64,000 bases of DNA from Enoplosus armatus (lineage: Eukaryota > Chordata > Actinopteri > Centrarchiformes > Enoplosidae), in NCBI RefSeq assembly GCF_043641665.1, contig NC_092203.1, positions 10,455,067 to 10,519,066 of the forward strand, given 5' to 3'. Position 1 is the stretch's first letter. Each line of letters begins with the position of its first letter. Below the pieces are notes generated by a model that worked only from the letters and a program-made list of their open reading frames with translations, was not told where the DNA came from and did not search any database. Shown here one piece after another: positions 48,801 through 61,152 of the stretch. The translations under genes and the position numbers were made by a program.

Positions 48801-49379
48801 AACAATTGAGGGCACCTGAGCTTTTACAGCAACGATCATACGGTTATAAAAGGTTCCTACGCAGCCGCTCCAACTTCTAATAACTAGTAAAGGCTTTTTA
48901 TTATAACTTCAGCGTTACGCTTGTTTCTGGACAAGTTTGCATTTGTATTAATCTGAAGTCCATTTCCACGACGTAGAAGAGTTTGCTAGCTGATCAGATC
49001 CTGTGGAAGAACTAGATCGCTGCACTGAAACCGGCTCTACATTTGAGAAGAAGTCGTTTTCATGGCTGAAATGTCTTGAGACACAGTTCACCCCAGAAAT
49101 ATCTGGTCAAGTAATCAATCATTCATTAGTATTGATCGACCCCCCCCAATATTTTGCTCAATTTGTGCAATGAAGCAATAAAATTCTCTTTTAATCTTTT
49201 TTTTTTGTTTATGTTTTTGGCTGCCAGCTCCTCTGGTAATGATGCTCGATGGGAGCTAAAATAACGGATTTAAATCAGGCTATTTGACCTTTTTTTCAGA
49301 CGTGGCACCATAACACAATACAGTGCCTCTACACAGAGCGTAGTGAGTGATCTGTGTCCCAACTCTGTGAATTCCCTGA
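48801..49379. other. non-coding DNA
   Basis: Unique-looking with short C and T runs near 49141 and 49197. No gene. Confidence 0.5.
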
Positions 49380-49560
49380 AGTTTGACATGTATCCAGCCT
49401 TATGTAAATATTCATTAAATTTACTTCTTTATTGGGAGCCGTTTTGCTCATGGAATATATTTTCTGGGACAAGCTATCAGCCCGTATAGCCTGTGTTAAA
49501 TCTAAAGGAGCTTTCTGCGGCCAATCCAAACACATTTGGTCATGGCTTTGAAAAACATTA
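49380..49560. promoter_or_regulatory. candidate conserved non-coding island with a POU-like dyad
   Basis: Contains TATGTAAATATTCATTAAAT (49401-49420). The inner ATGTAAATATTCAT is a near-dyad resembling a POU-factor dimer site. Free of repeats. Function is inferred. Confidence 0.3.
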
Positions 49561-50481
49561 CCTCTTACAGATATATAGTATTCCAGACCAGCGGGGAATA
49601 TGGGTAAACATTAAACTGTATAGCTCTGAGAAGAGTGCAGCCGTGCCTGCGATGCTCTGGTGGATTTACCTTCGTGTCCACGCGATGGTCCTCTGAGGGT
49701 TTAGGATGTCGAGCTTCGCTTGCTCTTTCAAACGTGCACAGGTACTCGTCATGCGGCGTTCGCTGAAATCCAAGCCGCTGGATTGTTAGTATGGCCGTTT
49801 AATTCACATGACGTACAGCATGCTGTCATGAAAATTCAAGTTTTATTTCATTCTGTAATTGTTTTGGGAGGATTCCACAGGACACAGCGCAGAAAAACCT
49901 TTTGGGTGGAACCCTTTTTTTGTTGCCATTAGTGGAAAGTCATGGTGCTTGAAAAGTTAAAAATGTCTCGCTGTCGGTGCTCCAGTTCATCCCAAAGGTG
50001 CTGGAAGGGGAAACTGGGAAAACCAGCCTTTATGGAGCTGGCTTTGTGCACGAGGGCATTGGCATGAAACAGGGAAGAGAGTTCTGTTGCCACAAAACTG
50101 ATCAAATATTGCTATTAAGCTTTGGCCTAATGTTGATGTCCTCACACTTTTGGCCATATCTTATTCTGACACTGGAAGTTTCAATGAACTAAATTGCCTG
50201 TCTCCATCAATAAAGTGGAAATAAATCAGAAACTTATGAGACATCACCTTCACTTGAAAATCCCAAGGAAAAACAAAACATCACATTTTGGCCGGCGGCG
50301 ATGAGTTGGGATTTGTCCAACCGGAAAAGACGCCCAACAACCATGTAAACATTCAGTCACACAGCAAACCTGACAGCAATAAAAATAGTTTTTTTAAACA
50401 GTTGCCTTTGTGAGCCAGCTCTCTGAGCCTCAGTTTGAAACTCATGCTCTTTTTGGTCCCCTGTCCGTTCTCCACCTGCAG
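49561..50481. other. non-coding DNA
   Basis: Unique-looking, with only short, unmatched open frames. A polypyrimidine stretch (about 50450-50479) leads into the exon candidate. Confidence 0.45.
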
Positions 50482-50653
50482 CTCACAGCGGTGACATCAT
50501 GGATTACCTCACCATGAGAACATGTTCACCAGGGACGTGGCCTACATGCCGACGCTGGACTCCGTCCCGGGTGGCCCTGGATGGATGCAGCTTGTCGCAT
50601 CTCAATCCCTCCTGCAGGAAGCTTCACCGCAGCGCGGACATAAATCAGAGGGA
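50482..50653 (+). other. weak candidate internal exon
   Basis: A pyrimidine-rich stretch ends in CCACCTGCAG at 50472-50481, a good splice acceptor. A consensus donor GA|GTAAGT follows at 50652-50659. The 172-nt interval is open in exactly one frame (from its third base, 56 codons, with an early Met-Asp-Tyr-Leu stretch). The other frames have stops. The peptide matches no family I recognise. Chance splice-site pairs are expected several times in 64 kb, so this could equally be a pseudo-exon. Confidence 0.15.
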
Positions 50654-52149
50654 GTAAGTGGACTCAGTAACTGACCGTCATAAACTGCCTTCACATACTT
50701 AAACAAACAGGCAGGATATGCTATCCTCCTGTGCTCTGTTAGGTCACAGCCAGGAGAGCTTTTTACAGTCCTCTTGTAAATGTAGTGAACTGATGTTTTC
50801 AATTAAAGTCGACTCGGAGGTGCGTTTCTACCCTTGATGCATAAACCAACCTTAATAAGTTTTCATCGAGTCGTATCTGGAGTTGTGAAGAAATGCGCTC
50901 TGTGAGGTGAAGGCGCTGAGGTCGGCCACACAAGAACAGGTCCAGCTGCGAGAGGAGGTGCAGGTTTGATGTTAGCTTTGGGAGGAGACACTCCTGCACA
51001 TGTGAAACAAACTCACAAACCGGCTGCTCTTCATCCAATACTCTCTGATAATCAGGCATCCAGTGGAGACACAGCCACCTCTGAGTTTGTTCAGGGTTTC
51101 ATCAACCCCCCCTGTATTATACATCTGTGCCCACGGTACCAAAATATGTTATTTGGTAATTATTTGGCAATATTTAATAAATAATGATTCACCAAAGAAG
51201 AAGAAGAGTAAAACCACAGCAGAAATACATATGTGGTATATGTATTGGAATAATTATCGTCATGAAATATTCTGAGCAAAAGCCTGGTTTAACAAAAAAG
51301 TAGGTTTTAAGTTGACGTACTCCTGCTTTCACTCCTGAAGTGTTCGTTTCATCAGTTTCTAACCTCTGATTCATATATGGTTTGCCTACTTTCCATGTCA
51401 GTAGTTATACAGTGAAGAGGGGGCAGAGAAACACCCCTGAGTTTTCTCTGCAGCTTGTCACTGATTCACATGACCTCAGAGTGGCTGTTGCAGCGGGTGT
51501 TCGTCTATGAAAAGTTACAGTCACTTCTAAATGTCACGCGGCTCAGTGCTTCTTATTCTCTGCAGAGGTGGGTCTGTCCCGAGCACTTCAACGTGAGGCA
51601 GGGTTGTAGTTATGTTCAAAGATGGAGCCTTCTGTTTTATTACTTCTGTAATAATTCTCTCTGCTGAACATGTACATGTACATAAACACTGAACACACAG
51701 GACAGGCACATTTATAGATATACAGGTAAGCTCGGACGTTGTGTGAAACGTTCTAAAATTTCCAGAAATTGGCGTCCTGTTTTCATATTTTTCATAATTT
51801 TAGCAAAATAACATTGACCAGATTCTCCCCAGTGGGTTAGTCGGATAAAACCCTGTTGAAATACAACTCATAAATACAGAGTTGTGTTTTTAGGCCTCTG
51901 AAAACCTGACATTTCCATGACAGTGAAGGTGTGTTCGCCTTTGATATCCAAACAGGCATCAACACACACAGTGCGCCTGTTTCTGACTGCATTCATCACC
52001 CTGAAAGCGTGTCTCCACCATCCTGCAGTCAGCTTTCACCTCTGCAGCCCGAGTCAAGACGGATGTTATTACCTTATCAAAGGTGGAGGTGTCTGCAGCT
52101 CCGGGGGAAAGGAAAGAGAGACCAGGAGAGGGGAGGAGGGAGGGGTAGA
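50654..52149. other. non-coding DNA
   Basis: Unique-looking. No repeat or gene is recognised. Short frames on both strands overlap one another. Confidence 0.5.
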
Positions 52150-52445
52150 TGCTTTGCTTTGACTGGCTGGCAGCCGACGGGACACCGGGCGTATTTATCC
52201 CTCGCCGCCGGCTTATCAGCGGGGCCTGTAAATCTACCTGACAGGTCTTTACAGGTGCCGTTAATCCCGCTGATTCAATTCATTTTGCTAACTGCTCGAT
52301 GCGGCCTCTCTCCGCGGGGAAGATCAAACCCTCGCTGCATTCTCGCCGAGGTAGTTTGTGTTGTCCTCGTGATGGAAAGCCAAATCCACTCTCTCTAACG
52401 TGGAGATGAAAGGTGTAATGCGGCCTCCGTGGCCGTCAGATTATT
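52150..52445. promoter_or_regulatory. candidate conserved non-coding island, CpG-retaining
   Basis: Repeat-free block with clustered CpG and words such as GGGCGTATTTATCCCTCGCC, ACCTGACAGG, TTTACAGGTGCCGTTAATCC and CAATTCATTTTGC. The overlapping 155-codon plus-strand frame (51931-52398) crosses it but has no known domain. It looks like regulatory rather than coding DNA. Confidence is limited by the lack of alignment. Confidence 0.35.
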
Positions 52446-53950
52446 CCTCCGAACATGTTTGTGCTGCTTTATTTGCTGCACACTGGGTTTGGCTTCTTCT
52501 AACTGTTATTTACAGAGGAGAGATTTGCTGTGCAGGTATGCAGTTTCTCAGCGAAGCCCTGCTGCACTCTCGCATTTATTTGTACCTCGGAGCTGCTCCG
52601 TTACACTGCAGCCTTGTGCTAAAGATTTCTTTTCCTCCTACAAGGCTCTTTGGCTTGGCTTAGTTGTTGCCAATGAGCACACAGGAGAATTATATTATAT
52701 TATAACCTTCAAGCTAAAGATGATTCCAGTCGCTTGAGATTTAGTGTCCATTCAGAGGTCGGCTTCTGCTGCCTGTCTGCCCGAAGAAAGTGACTGTTTT
52801 TATAAAAGTGACGACAAAACCTCTGTCACCTTTCAGTTTTCTTTGCTGTTAATTATAGAAATTGAATTTGTAACAGCTGGTCGGAGCATCATCAAACTTT
52901 GCTGTCATTGCTACGCTGGACTGGACTTGTTAGATATTTAGTTCTAGTCTGACACTTGACTGATCGCCAAAGCAGAATTTCCCCTCACGTGTCCCACTTT
53001 AAGAAAGGACAGAGGTCATGCACAGCTGCAGAACAGCAACCTTGCAGCTGTCCGGGTCAAGGACGCCTCAGTAGAAAAGAGAGAGAAGGCTTGGAAGTGA
53101 CAGTAGAGGCTGCGGAGCTTCACCTCGGCTCACTCTGCGAGCGTTTGCTGAGCTCAGTAGCCGTCAGTGTTACGCTGAAGTAATAACCTTTGTCTGCCCA
53201 TCGCACGGTTTTCTCACTTCCTTCCTAAATGCAGCTCCAAGCTTCCAGTCACTGATTCTCCAAGGCCCTTTTTTCTCATCTTGAGAAGGCCACAGGCGAG
53301 GAAAAACAAGAGCAGATTGAATCTTGGCAGGTTTGCGTGTTTAAACGGAGCGGTCACCTCCGCCCGGCTTCCTGCTGCAAACGTTAAGCACCAACCTTAT
53401 CGTTTCCTCGCGGTGATTAGGCCGCTTCCTGGTGACTGCGTCGCAGGTTCAAGTTCATTTATGTTCGCTGCGCTCTCTTGATCAGCGTTTCTCAACCTGT
53501 TGGCGAGTCATACGGTGATGCCTGCTCAGAAGAAAAAGATCAAGAAGATGACCTCTACAAGTAAACATGACTTTAATTGGCTCCTTCCTTCCCACAATTC
53601 ATAATCTTTTACATCTGTCTGCAAAGCCAGAAGTTCGTGGTTAATGTTTATGCAGCATGCAATTGTTCGCGTTTGATTTTATGATTTTTACAGCTTACAC
53701 TTTTCTTTTACCCATGCTGCATCTCTTCTGCCACCTTGGCTTAAATGTCTGCATACAGATTATTTTACAACCTCCCTGAAAGTTTGTTTTGAAGGCGAGA
53801 AGAAGCAAGTTTAATGGCAACTTCTGCCAGAAATAATGATAATAAGATGAAAACCTGGATGTCTGGAGCGTTTGGCTTATTTTATTTGTCCTTTGGGACA
53901 TTACGGTTAAGAGGATGTATTGGTTTCTGTCTTTGTGGTTTTAATAAGAG
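52446..53950. other. non-coding DNA
   Basis: Unique-looking; one repeat-like end at 53483-53513 (separate entry). No gene. Confidence 0.5.
53483..53513 (-). repeat. possible hAT-like repeat end
   Basis: CAGCGTTTCTCAACCTGTTG is similar to the 'cagtggttctcaacctg' end common in fish repeats and inverted relative to the fragment at 31775. Too short to be certain. Confidence 0.3.
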
Positions 53951-53952
53951 TC

Positions 53953-54020
53953 CCATCCAGTGCTGGGCTTTCAACCTGCAACCTTGCGCTCGCAGACCCG
54001 TGTGTCTAACCCCCCCGTCC
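53953..54020 (-). repeat. tRNA-derived SINE head, reverse orientation
   Basis: The plus strand reads GGGCTTTCAACCTGCAACCT, then TGCGCTCGCAGACC, then GTGTGTCTAACC. This follows the reverse complement of a fish tRNA-SINE head ('gggattcgaaccagcaacctt...cccgcttctctaacc') word by word, with the B-box equivalent near 53966. It is decayed and has no recognised body. Confidence 0.55.
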
Positions 54021-54198
54021 GTCGCTGCCCCCTCAGAGAGCTGTTTTCCTGTGCTGTCTCCCCGTCTCTGATGGGACGTCCTCTCGCCGGCTCAGAGCTG
54101 CGCGGGGCGTTTATCTCTGACCCGCAGGTTCGGCCCTGCTGTCTCAGCTGCCAAAACAGTCCCATTCAACATTGTGCTGAGTTCATCAATGCTGCGCT
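54021..54198. other. non-coding DNA
   Basis: Unique-looking sequence between the SINE head and a CA microsatellite. Confidence 0.5.

Positions 54199-54229
<31 letters not shown>
54199..54229. repeat. (CA)15 microsatellite
   Basis: Pure CA tract of about 31 bp. Confidence 0.95.
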
Positions 54230-54233
<4 letters not shown>

Positions 54234-55206
54234 AATGCATACACACAGATGCACACTGTAAAATGTTAATCTGTGAGAGTCTTGTTTTTTTATTATTTTC
54301 CTCGCTGCTTCATTATCACTTGTCATTGAATCATTATGAGCTGATGGCGTCTTCTGTCTCGGCTTTTCTGTCAGCAGCTTCTGTAGGTGGCGCTCTTTTC
54401 TCTGAACCAGACATTTGAAATGTGTTGACTGAGAATAGCAAAGTGGATATTAGACATAGTTAAATCCCACAGATGAGATATTTCTGTTCCACAAAAATAA
54501 TAAATATAAAGATAAAAAGTTTCAAAACAAGATTACTTAAATGATTAAAAAACTAATTATTGTCATTATTGATAAATCAGTTATTTTTTCTGTTGAATTT
54601 ACTAATTGTTTAATCAGTTTCACCTTAATTTGAGGCCCTAACCCTAACCCTTGTTTTGTCTGAGCAACGCACCGAAACCCAAATACATTTTTTACACTAA
54701 TATAAAACAGAGAAAAGCAGCAGATCTTCATCACTCAGAAGCTGAAACCAGTTGTTTTCAACAGCAACACTCATTGAGTTTTCTGATATCAGAGCTTGAT
54801 ATTAAAGATAAATGACTTGGCAAAGCAGATATTTCTTGTAGTGTCCACAGAAAACACACACACATAAATCCCGGGCAGGAAAGACCAGGACAACCTCAGT
54901 CCTCTTGGCTGGATATCTGGGGACCTCTGTGACAACTCCCACCCCCTCCATCGCCTAGTGCCTATCAACCTCCGACAGGTCAGGTCCTCGCGCACATACG
55001 CAGAGGTCCCCCAACCCGCGACCTCTCCCCTGTCACAACTGTCACTTGACTTGAACGAGCAGAAACCCCTTTTATCAGAGAACCTGAAGCGCTGCTCTGA
55101 CAAAGCTGAGGAACTGCCAGAAACTGACCCCCGTGTATATTTAGCAGCAGCTTGGCAGTCGCCCATCCCAACTGTCGAGGCTGTCAGAGCCTCACATGCA
55201 CACCAG
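54230..55206. other. non-coding DNA
   Basis: Includes a short CCCTAA-type run (54636-54650, two and a half units) and otherwise unique DNA. A 111-codon plus frame (54958-55293) runs into the downstream C/ACC tract and has no domain match. Confidence 0.5.
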
Positions 55207-55246
55207 CCCCCCCCCCCTCTCCCCCTACCACCACCACCACCACCTC
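55207..55246 (+). repeat. C10 tract with CCT and ACC repeats
   Basis: C10 (55207-55216), a CT/CCC patch and about six ACC units. It resembles the C/ACC compound repeat at 37247. Confidence 0.85.
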
Positions 55247-57432
55247 AGTTTCATTATGCAGAATCACATGGGGCGCTTCCAGTGTTCATTTAATCGTGTG
55301 CTTTCAGGTAAAGTCCAGTTAACACCTGGCTAATGTTTTCAGCTGTAAGAGCAACACTGCTCTTAGAAAGGCCCAGATCGTGTTGCATCATACATTTAAA
55401 GAGCCATCTCACAGATTATAGACTCAGTTAGTTCTCACCAACTCTTCTTCACCAGCTTCTCTCACCCTCAGCTGTTCTGTCCAAACCAGATTCAAGGTTT
55501 TTGTCTCTCTCTGACGTTTAAGGGTCTGCGACACCCAGAGTTTGGTCCAGAATCGCCCCAATCTTACATATGAACTGCTCACAGGTCATGAAAGGCAGTG
55601 GTACCAATAGGGCAGCCGGACCAGAACCCTAACACAACCAGAACCCTAACCCTGACGATTTAGTGCTGTTATTATTCCTGAAGGATTTCTCTGCCTCGAG
55701 GTTTTCATCATTGTTTGAATATATAAATGTATGCCAGAGTTTTGCTCATCCAGGATCACACGTCCTGTTAAACAGCACGAAACATTTTATTCATATTAGC
55801 GTCCCATAATTGCCTTAAATATTCTTTCAGAAGCCGCTCCGCTGTGTTAGTGATACAGTTCAGAGGAAGACATTGAAGAAGCTGTCATGGTTACCTTGGA
55901 AAAGTTAAAACTGGAAGGACCTACATCCTTTTATATCTGTTGTGTGTGTGACGTTAAAGCGTCTTTAAAGCTCGTGCAGTGCGTCTGAGCCCCGATGAAA
56001 AACAGCAAATGCTGTTTAAAATGACTGAATTTCAGCGTGTGATTTTGGGAGAGCACTGCAGATGTCACCTCCTCTCAGAACGTGCATATCTGACCATTTC
56101 ATCTTTTACAACCCTCATAACCCTGCAGTCTTTTGATGAAGTAGGCCAGAGGAAAGTATCTAACTCAGACATTCAATGCAAAATGAACGAGGGACCCTTT
56201 GCACTCTGAAGCGTCGGCTGACTTGTAAAGATGTGATATCAAAAAGTCTGCACTTTGTGCTTCTTGCACTTATTTCTGGAGCAGAACATGGAGCCGAGCG
56301 TTACCGTGGAGGAATCTTTTGTCTTTTTGATGTTTCAGACTGCGTCTTACCTCGTTTTTTTTCTCTCTCTCTCTCCATGTTGATACGGCCTCATGCACCT
56401 GCTGCCAAATAGACTAAAACACTGAGTCGATGCAAAATGAGGAAGACGAGAAACCTTTGCTTTTCTAAAACCCCAAATGGGCCGCTTATCGCTCAAATTC
56501 AGCATTATCCTCCAGCTCTGCGGATGAATCAGGACCGTGTGTCATCTACCCGGCCGATGAGTCAGCGCTCGGCTTGTTGTTGCTCAGCCGGGTGCGTTAG
56601 CATACGAGCCTACCTTTGTTTGCCCTCTTGCATTTTTCTGTGTCAAATCGATGCCGTGTGACATGTGACTTTTGTAGTGTAAGAAAACGCATGAGGTCTC
56701 CCCGGCTTACCTTCGTCTCTGTAACCTTAATGCGATGAGCAGTGGTGCAAACTTTGAGCTTTAGATATGATGTTTGAACTCGTAGGCACACATCCTGCAG
56801 CAAAGAGATGCTGTGAATTATTACGGAGCGAGAGATGTCACCTTCTTCATCTTCCTTCTTCTTCACGTTTTAGCCCAGAATGAGGTCTGACGGATAATTG
56901 TATTTAGTTTCTGTTAATTTAATCTGCAAATTCTTGATTCTACTTATTATAAAATATACTGTTTATGTCATAAAGATTGAAATTATACGTACAATTGGCA
57001 CATTTTACAAAGAAAGTGACTTTGGGATCCTGCTTCCTTTAATGTACCGCAGACAACAGAAACTTGTCGGAAATCATTTTTTAATAAACGGAAGCGGAGG
57101 CACGTCCTGATGATTTGCTGCTGCGCTCAGTGTGATGAGTTACCTTTCAGGCCTGGGTTAAGTTCACACACACATGAATTTCAGCGCTCGCTCTGGCTGA
57201 GTGCCATGCGCTGCTTAGCGGGAATCTCAAATTGAACCTAATCGGTTCTCCAGTCACCGTGTTTAAATGGTCTTTTCGCCAGGTTAATGGGATTTCCGCT
57301 GAAAGGTCTGCACTCGACGTCTAAAGTGTTTCAGACAATCGCAATGAGCTCTGAGTCAAGTGTGATTAACCCGCTGACCCGCCTGTAGCCATCGCGCCTC
57401 TGCTCCCTCGCAGCTCGACTGGAGCTGTGTTC
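55247..57432. other. non-coding DNA
   Basis: About 2 kb without a supported gene. It includes two AACCCTAAC words near 55626-55655 and repeat-free DNA at 56430-56700. Nothing recognised. Confidence 0.5.
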
Positions 57433-57465
57433 AAGTCAAGTCAGATTTACTTATCGGGATGTAAA
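57433..57465 (+). repeat. possible SINE tail fragment
   Basis: TCAAGTCAAGTCAGATTTACT resembles the 'caagtcaagtcagttttattt' tail of fish repeats. Very short. Confidence 0.25.
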
Positions 57466-60400
57466 CAAGGACGTGGGGAAACGAAGAGTAATGAGGACAA
57501 CAGATAGAAGAGGTACATCCCACATCTCAGAGAAGGTGTGTGTGTGTGAGCAGTTATATGTCTTTAATCCACTGAGCTGTCTGTGTGCAGCAGTTATTGG
57601 GCTTAAAGGATAATTCCACTTCATAACAAGTCTTATTTCGTCTCCGTCTCCGATCAGAAACAATAACATTGTACCTATCTGTGTGTTTGCTGCTGAGTTC
57701 ATTGGCTAAAAACGAAGATCAGACGGGTCGTAAACAAACCAGGTTAGCCGAAGAACTATCACAAAAACATCCGGCGCAGTTTACACACCAACTTCCTGTT
57801 TCTAGAGTCCCCACGCAAACAACTTTAAAGGATTTAGCTTTAAATAATTTTACTTCCACAAGCGTGTTTCAAGTCCTCCTCCACCCTGCGAGGAATAAAA
57901 ACTATTCCTTACTTTTTGTTGGCCTGAAAGTATTCAGTAAAAATGCTGAAACTCAAATAAACACAATGCAAACCTTCTCAGGTAACTAAGACAGCGCCGT
58001 CCATACTTGCAGTGGATTTGGGCGCTCAGTTTTCCCGAACAATGTGGAACTTTTACCAACATGTAAGACCCAAGTTGATAGACACCAGACTCGTCCTCTA
58101 ATTACCTTCCTCAAAGCCTTTTCGTTTCCTTTGTCTTTTCCAGACAGACTCCTCAACACTTTCTACTCAGTTCATTAACGTTTCTGTTTCTTATGTCATT
58201 GTCTGTGATGTTTCCCCGCTCGGCGGCTACGACACCGACTGCTACGATCTTGTTACTTAACGCAGAGTATGTTGTCTGACTACCCGACCCTGATAATGGA
58301 GCAAATTGTTCCGCATCGATCCACGCAGCTCCGTCGTGGTGGTAATCATCCGTTTGTGTGGGTCAGTGTCTGTAATGATTTTCTCTTCTTCTGCCCTCTG
58401 ACCTGCATGTAGTGTATAAGTGTGTGTGTGTAGTGGTGTATTATTGTTGAGCATTAGCCAATGAACCGTCTTTTCACATGTCACGGAGGCAGAAACGAAC
58501 GGTGTTATCACCTCTGATGGCTTCCTCTCTCTGAGTGTTCACTTCTCTCTGATTCAGCCTGTCAGTGAAGCTTTGCTGCCTCTGCACGCTCTCTCTTTTT
58601 TTACCTTTATTTGTCTGGTGAAGTCATGTGTCGAGTTTAATAAACTCTCTTGACACGTCAAAATACTTCAGCATCTACTAGAAACGCATGGCACATATGA
58701 TCGCAGACAATTGGCAAGAGACATTTCGTCATTAATTACATTTGAAAGTGAGCAGAAGAGCCCCAGCGTTGCTCACTTTGAGGCGGTCGAACTGGATCAA
58801 AGTGTAGAAATGTTCCTTCCTTCTTGTCTCCCGTCGTCCAGAGGTGCGGAGGTTGAAGGCCGGTTCACCAGAGGTCACTGAACTTAGAGTTTTATCAAAT
58901 AACAACCTGCTTTGTGTACATACCAGCAGGAAGATATCAGGTAACATCTCCAAAGCCCCGAAGCATCTCAAACATTTTGTCAGCCAAAGAGTTAAGACAC
59001 ACCTACTTTGCGTGGAAAATTGCCATCATTTGTTTTAATTTGGTGCTTTTTGATGTGGCTTCAGTTGTCAGTGGATATCTCGTTTGGGAGGAAATCTTCA
59101 CATGTTCACTTCAAACGCTCCAGGCGAAGGATTTCTCCTCCCTTTTTGTCAAAAGTAGCTTGCTTTAGAAATTAGGGTTGATTCTGTGACAGCTACAGTA
59201 CACGTGTGAGAACTAGGTCACATAGTATTTAGAATACTTACTTACCAGTGCTTAAAGAGGCTACTCATGCCCACCTCGTGTGTTAGGAGAGTGTTTTTAA
59301 TTGCATCTTATTAGTTGTTCCAGCGACTGTAACTGTAACTGAAGGCTTTTATTCAGAAGAAGACAGACAATCACAACATGATGACTGAAGTCAAACGTTG
59401 TGGGTTTCATGTTAAGAAAGCTTTAGGAATGAAACCCCTCCAAACTAAACTCAAACTGTTCAGCAACGTCCTCTCGAAATTTAATCATTTTTTGCGTAAC
59501 ATTTCTGATGACCTGACATTATATCAAAGCTGCAGACGCTCTTTTTGGCGGCCATGTTTGAAGTCTTTAGGTCAAATAACTCATCAGTAAGCTCTTCGTA
59601 GGAGTCAAGTGTCGTGCTCTCTGAATCCATTCTTCAAACGCGAGCTCTCGTTACCTTGACAGAAATGTTGAACTCTTTACGTTTTGCCTTCGTCCAGGTC
59701 TTCCTCGCCGGGGCATTGCTGGAAGTTTGTATTCCACTGTAGTTCTGGACCGAATCTGTTTAATTCTCCACAGCTGAAGTCAGCCGAGCAGCTTAAGTGG
59801 AGAAAAGGATTTCAAATATAACTCCCGAGCCAAGTCTGCTGTATTCAGTTACTAATGTTTGCGTTAACGGTCCTGGCTCAGAGCGGGTGACATAATATTT
59901 GACATGAGATGCCAAGTGTGAGGAGCTCTGTGTGTAAGTGTGTGTGTGTTTTGTTCTCCTCAGGGTGTGAAGGTATTAAACCAACTGGCAGGATCGGTTG
60001 AGCCCGTCGACTGATGGGCCAGAACAGATGCACAGGTACACACACACACACACATACACATTCACAGTCCACATGCATATTATATTGTTGCTCATCCATT
60101 TCTTGTGTTTTCTTTAGTGTAATTTTATATGTTAGATTTTAAGGATCTGTTGGAAAGCGTCGCCTTTAAAAGGACTTTTTATTTTTAAACGTAACCAAAA
60201 CTACAGATTCTTTTCCCTCTTAAAGGGACTGTTGTAGCCACGGCCTTCCTTTCCTTTCTGGGGAGTTGGACGCATTTCTATTAACTTGTGCAAAAACAAA
60301 ATAACTTTAAAAACGTTTTAAAAAAAAGTTTTAAGAAAATGTGAATAGTTAAGAAAAAAACTGTTAAGAAAGCCCATTCGTTTTAGGACTGTAAAACATC

Positions 60401-60608
60401 AAAGCCAACTGTTATTCGAGAATATTTAAACGTGTATAAAACTATATTGAAGTGCTCTGTAACGCAGCCCTGAAGTGACAATGAGCTAAAATGTCATCAC
60501 TTGCAGCGATTGTCCTTAAAATTCCTGTGAGCCAAGACTGAGGGCTCAAAAGCAAGAACACACACACACTATTTCCCAACAGGTGCAGAAGGAGATCAAG
60601 TTGCAACA
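57466..60608. other. non-coding DNA
   Basis: No gene is supported. A GCTTAAAGGATAATTCCACT word at 57602 resembles one end of a teleost MITE, but no matching inverted end was found nearby. Short GT and CA runs occur near 59935 and 60038. The rest is unique. Confidence 0.5.
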
Positions 60609-60624
60609 CCCCCCCCCCCCCCCC
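60609..60624. repeat. C16 homopolymer
   Basis: Pure run of 16 C followed by a pyrimidine-rich patch. Confidence 0.93.
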
Positions 60625-60970
60625 ACCTTCCTCTTCTCCTTCCCGCCTCTCTCTTTCTCAAATTAATGCCAGCATGAGCGGCTTTAGACATTTCTGACGT
60701 GCATGTATGTGTATGTGTGTGTGTGAGGGGGGGGTCGCTAATAACCAGGCAAGGTACACTAATCTCCGATGGCAACATTTGGTTTACCTTAAGCTGGAGG
60801 GACAGCTGTATTAAAAGCAGGAATTATCCTAATCAGTTCAAACTCCATCCTCCTCCCTCCCCTCCTCCCTGCTTCACCTCTCTGCATATAAAACTTCCAC
60901 ATTAGGCTTAAGAGTACAACGGCTTAGCCGCTGTTCGCCCTACATCTGTCTTCTCTCTGCGACGACCAAT
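60625..60970. other. non-coding DNA with TATA- and CCAAT-like words
   Basis: A GCATATAAAAC word (near 60885) and a GACCAATCAG word (near 60964) occur in a pyrimidine-rich setting. Their orientation and spacing do not form a convincing promoter and no open frame follows. Listed only so the stretch is described. Confidence 0.3.
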
Positions 60971-61152
60971 CAGAAAGGTGGATGGAGGGATGAAGGGAGG
61001 GAGGAGGAAAAACAGGAAGGTGGTTCAAGGAGTGGAAGGGAGATGTGGGGGGGGGGGCGGTAAGAAAAGGAAGGGGAGAGGAAGGAAAGACGGAAAAGGA
61101 AAGAACAAAGAGGGAGGTGACAGCTGAAAGTGAGGAGAGGAAAAGATAAAGT
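60971..61152 (+). repeat. about 180-bp polypurine-rich tract with G11
   Basis: The plus strand is almost entirely A and G, as mixed GGA/GAA/GGGA, with a G11 run at 61047-61057. Such tracts can adopt triplex (H-DNA) structures. The minus-strand Ser/Pro/Leu frames are artefacts. Confidence 0.85.

Noticed and set aside
51931..52398. 155-codon plus-strand frame
   Set aside because: It overlaps another plus frame and a CpG-retaining island that looks regulatory; no domain recognised.
54636..54650. CCCTAA telomere-like run
   Set aside because: Only two and a half units; too short to call an interstitial telomeric site.
57602..57660. MITE-like end GCTTAAAGGATAATTCCACT
   Set aside because: No matching inverted end found in the following several hundred bases, so no element can be delimited.
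60885..60975. TATA-like and CCAAT-like words suggesting a promoter
   Set aside because: Order and spacing are wrong for either strand and no open frame or exon follows.
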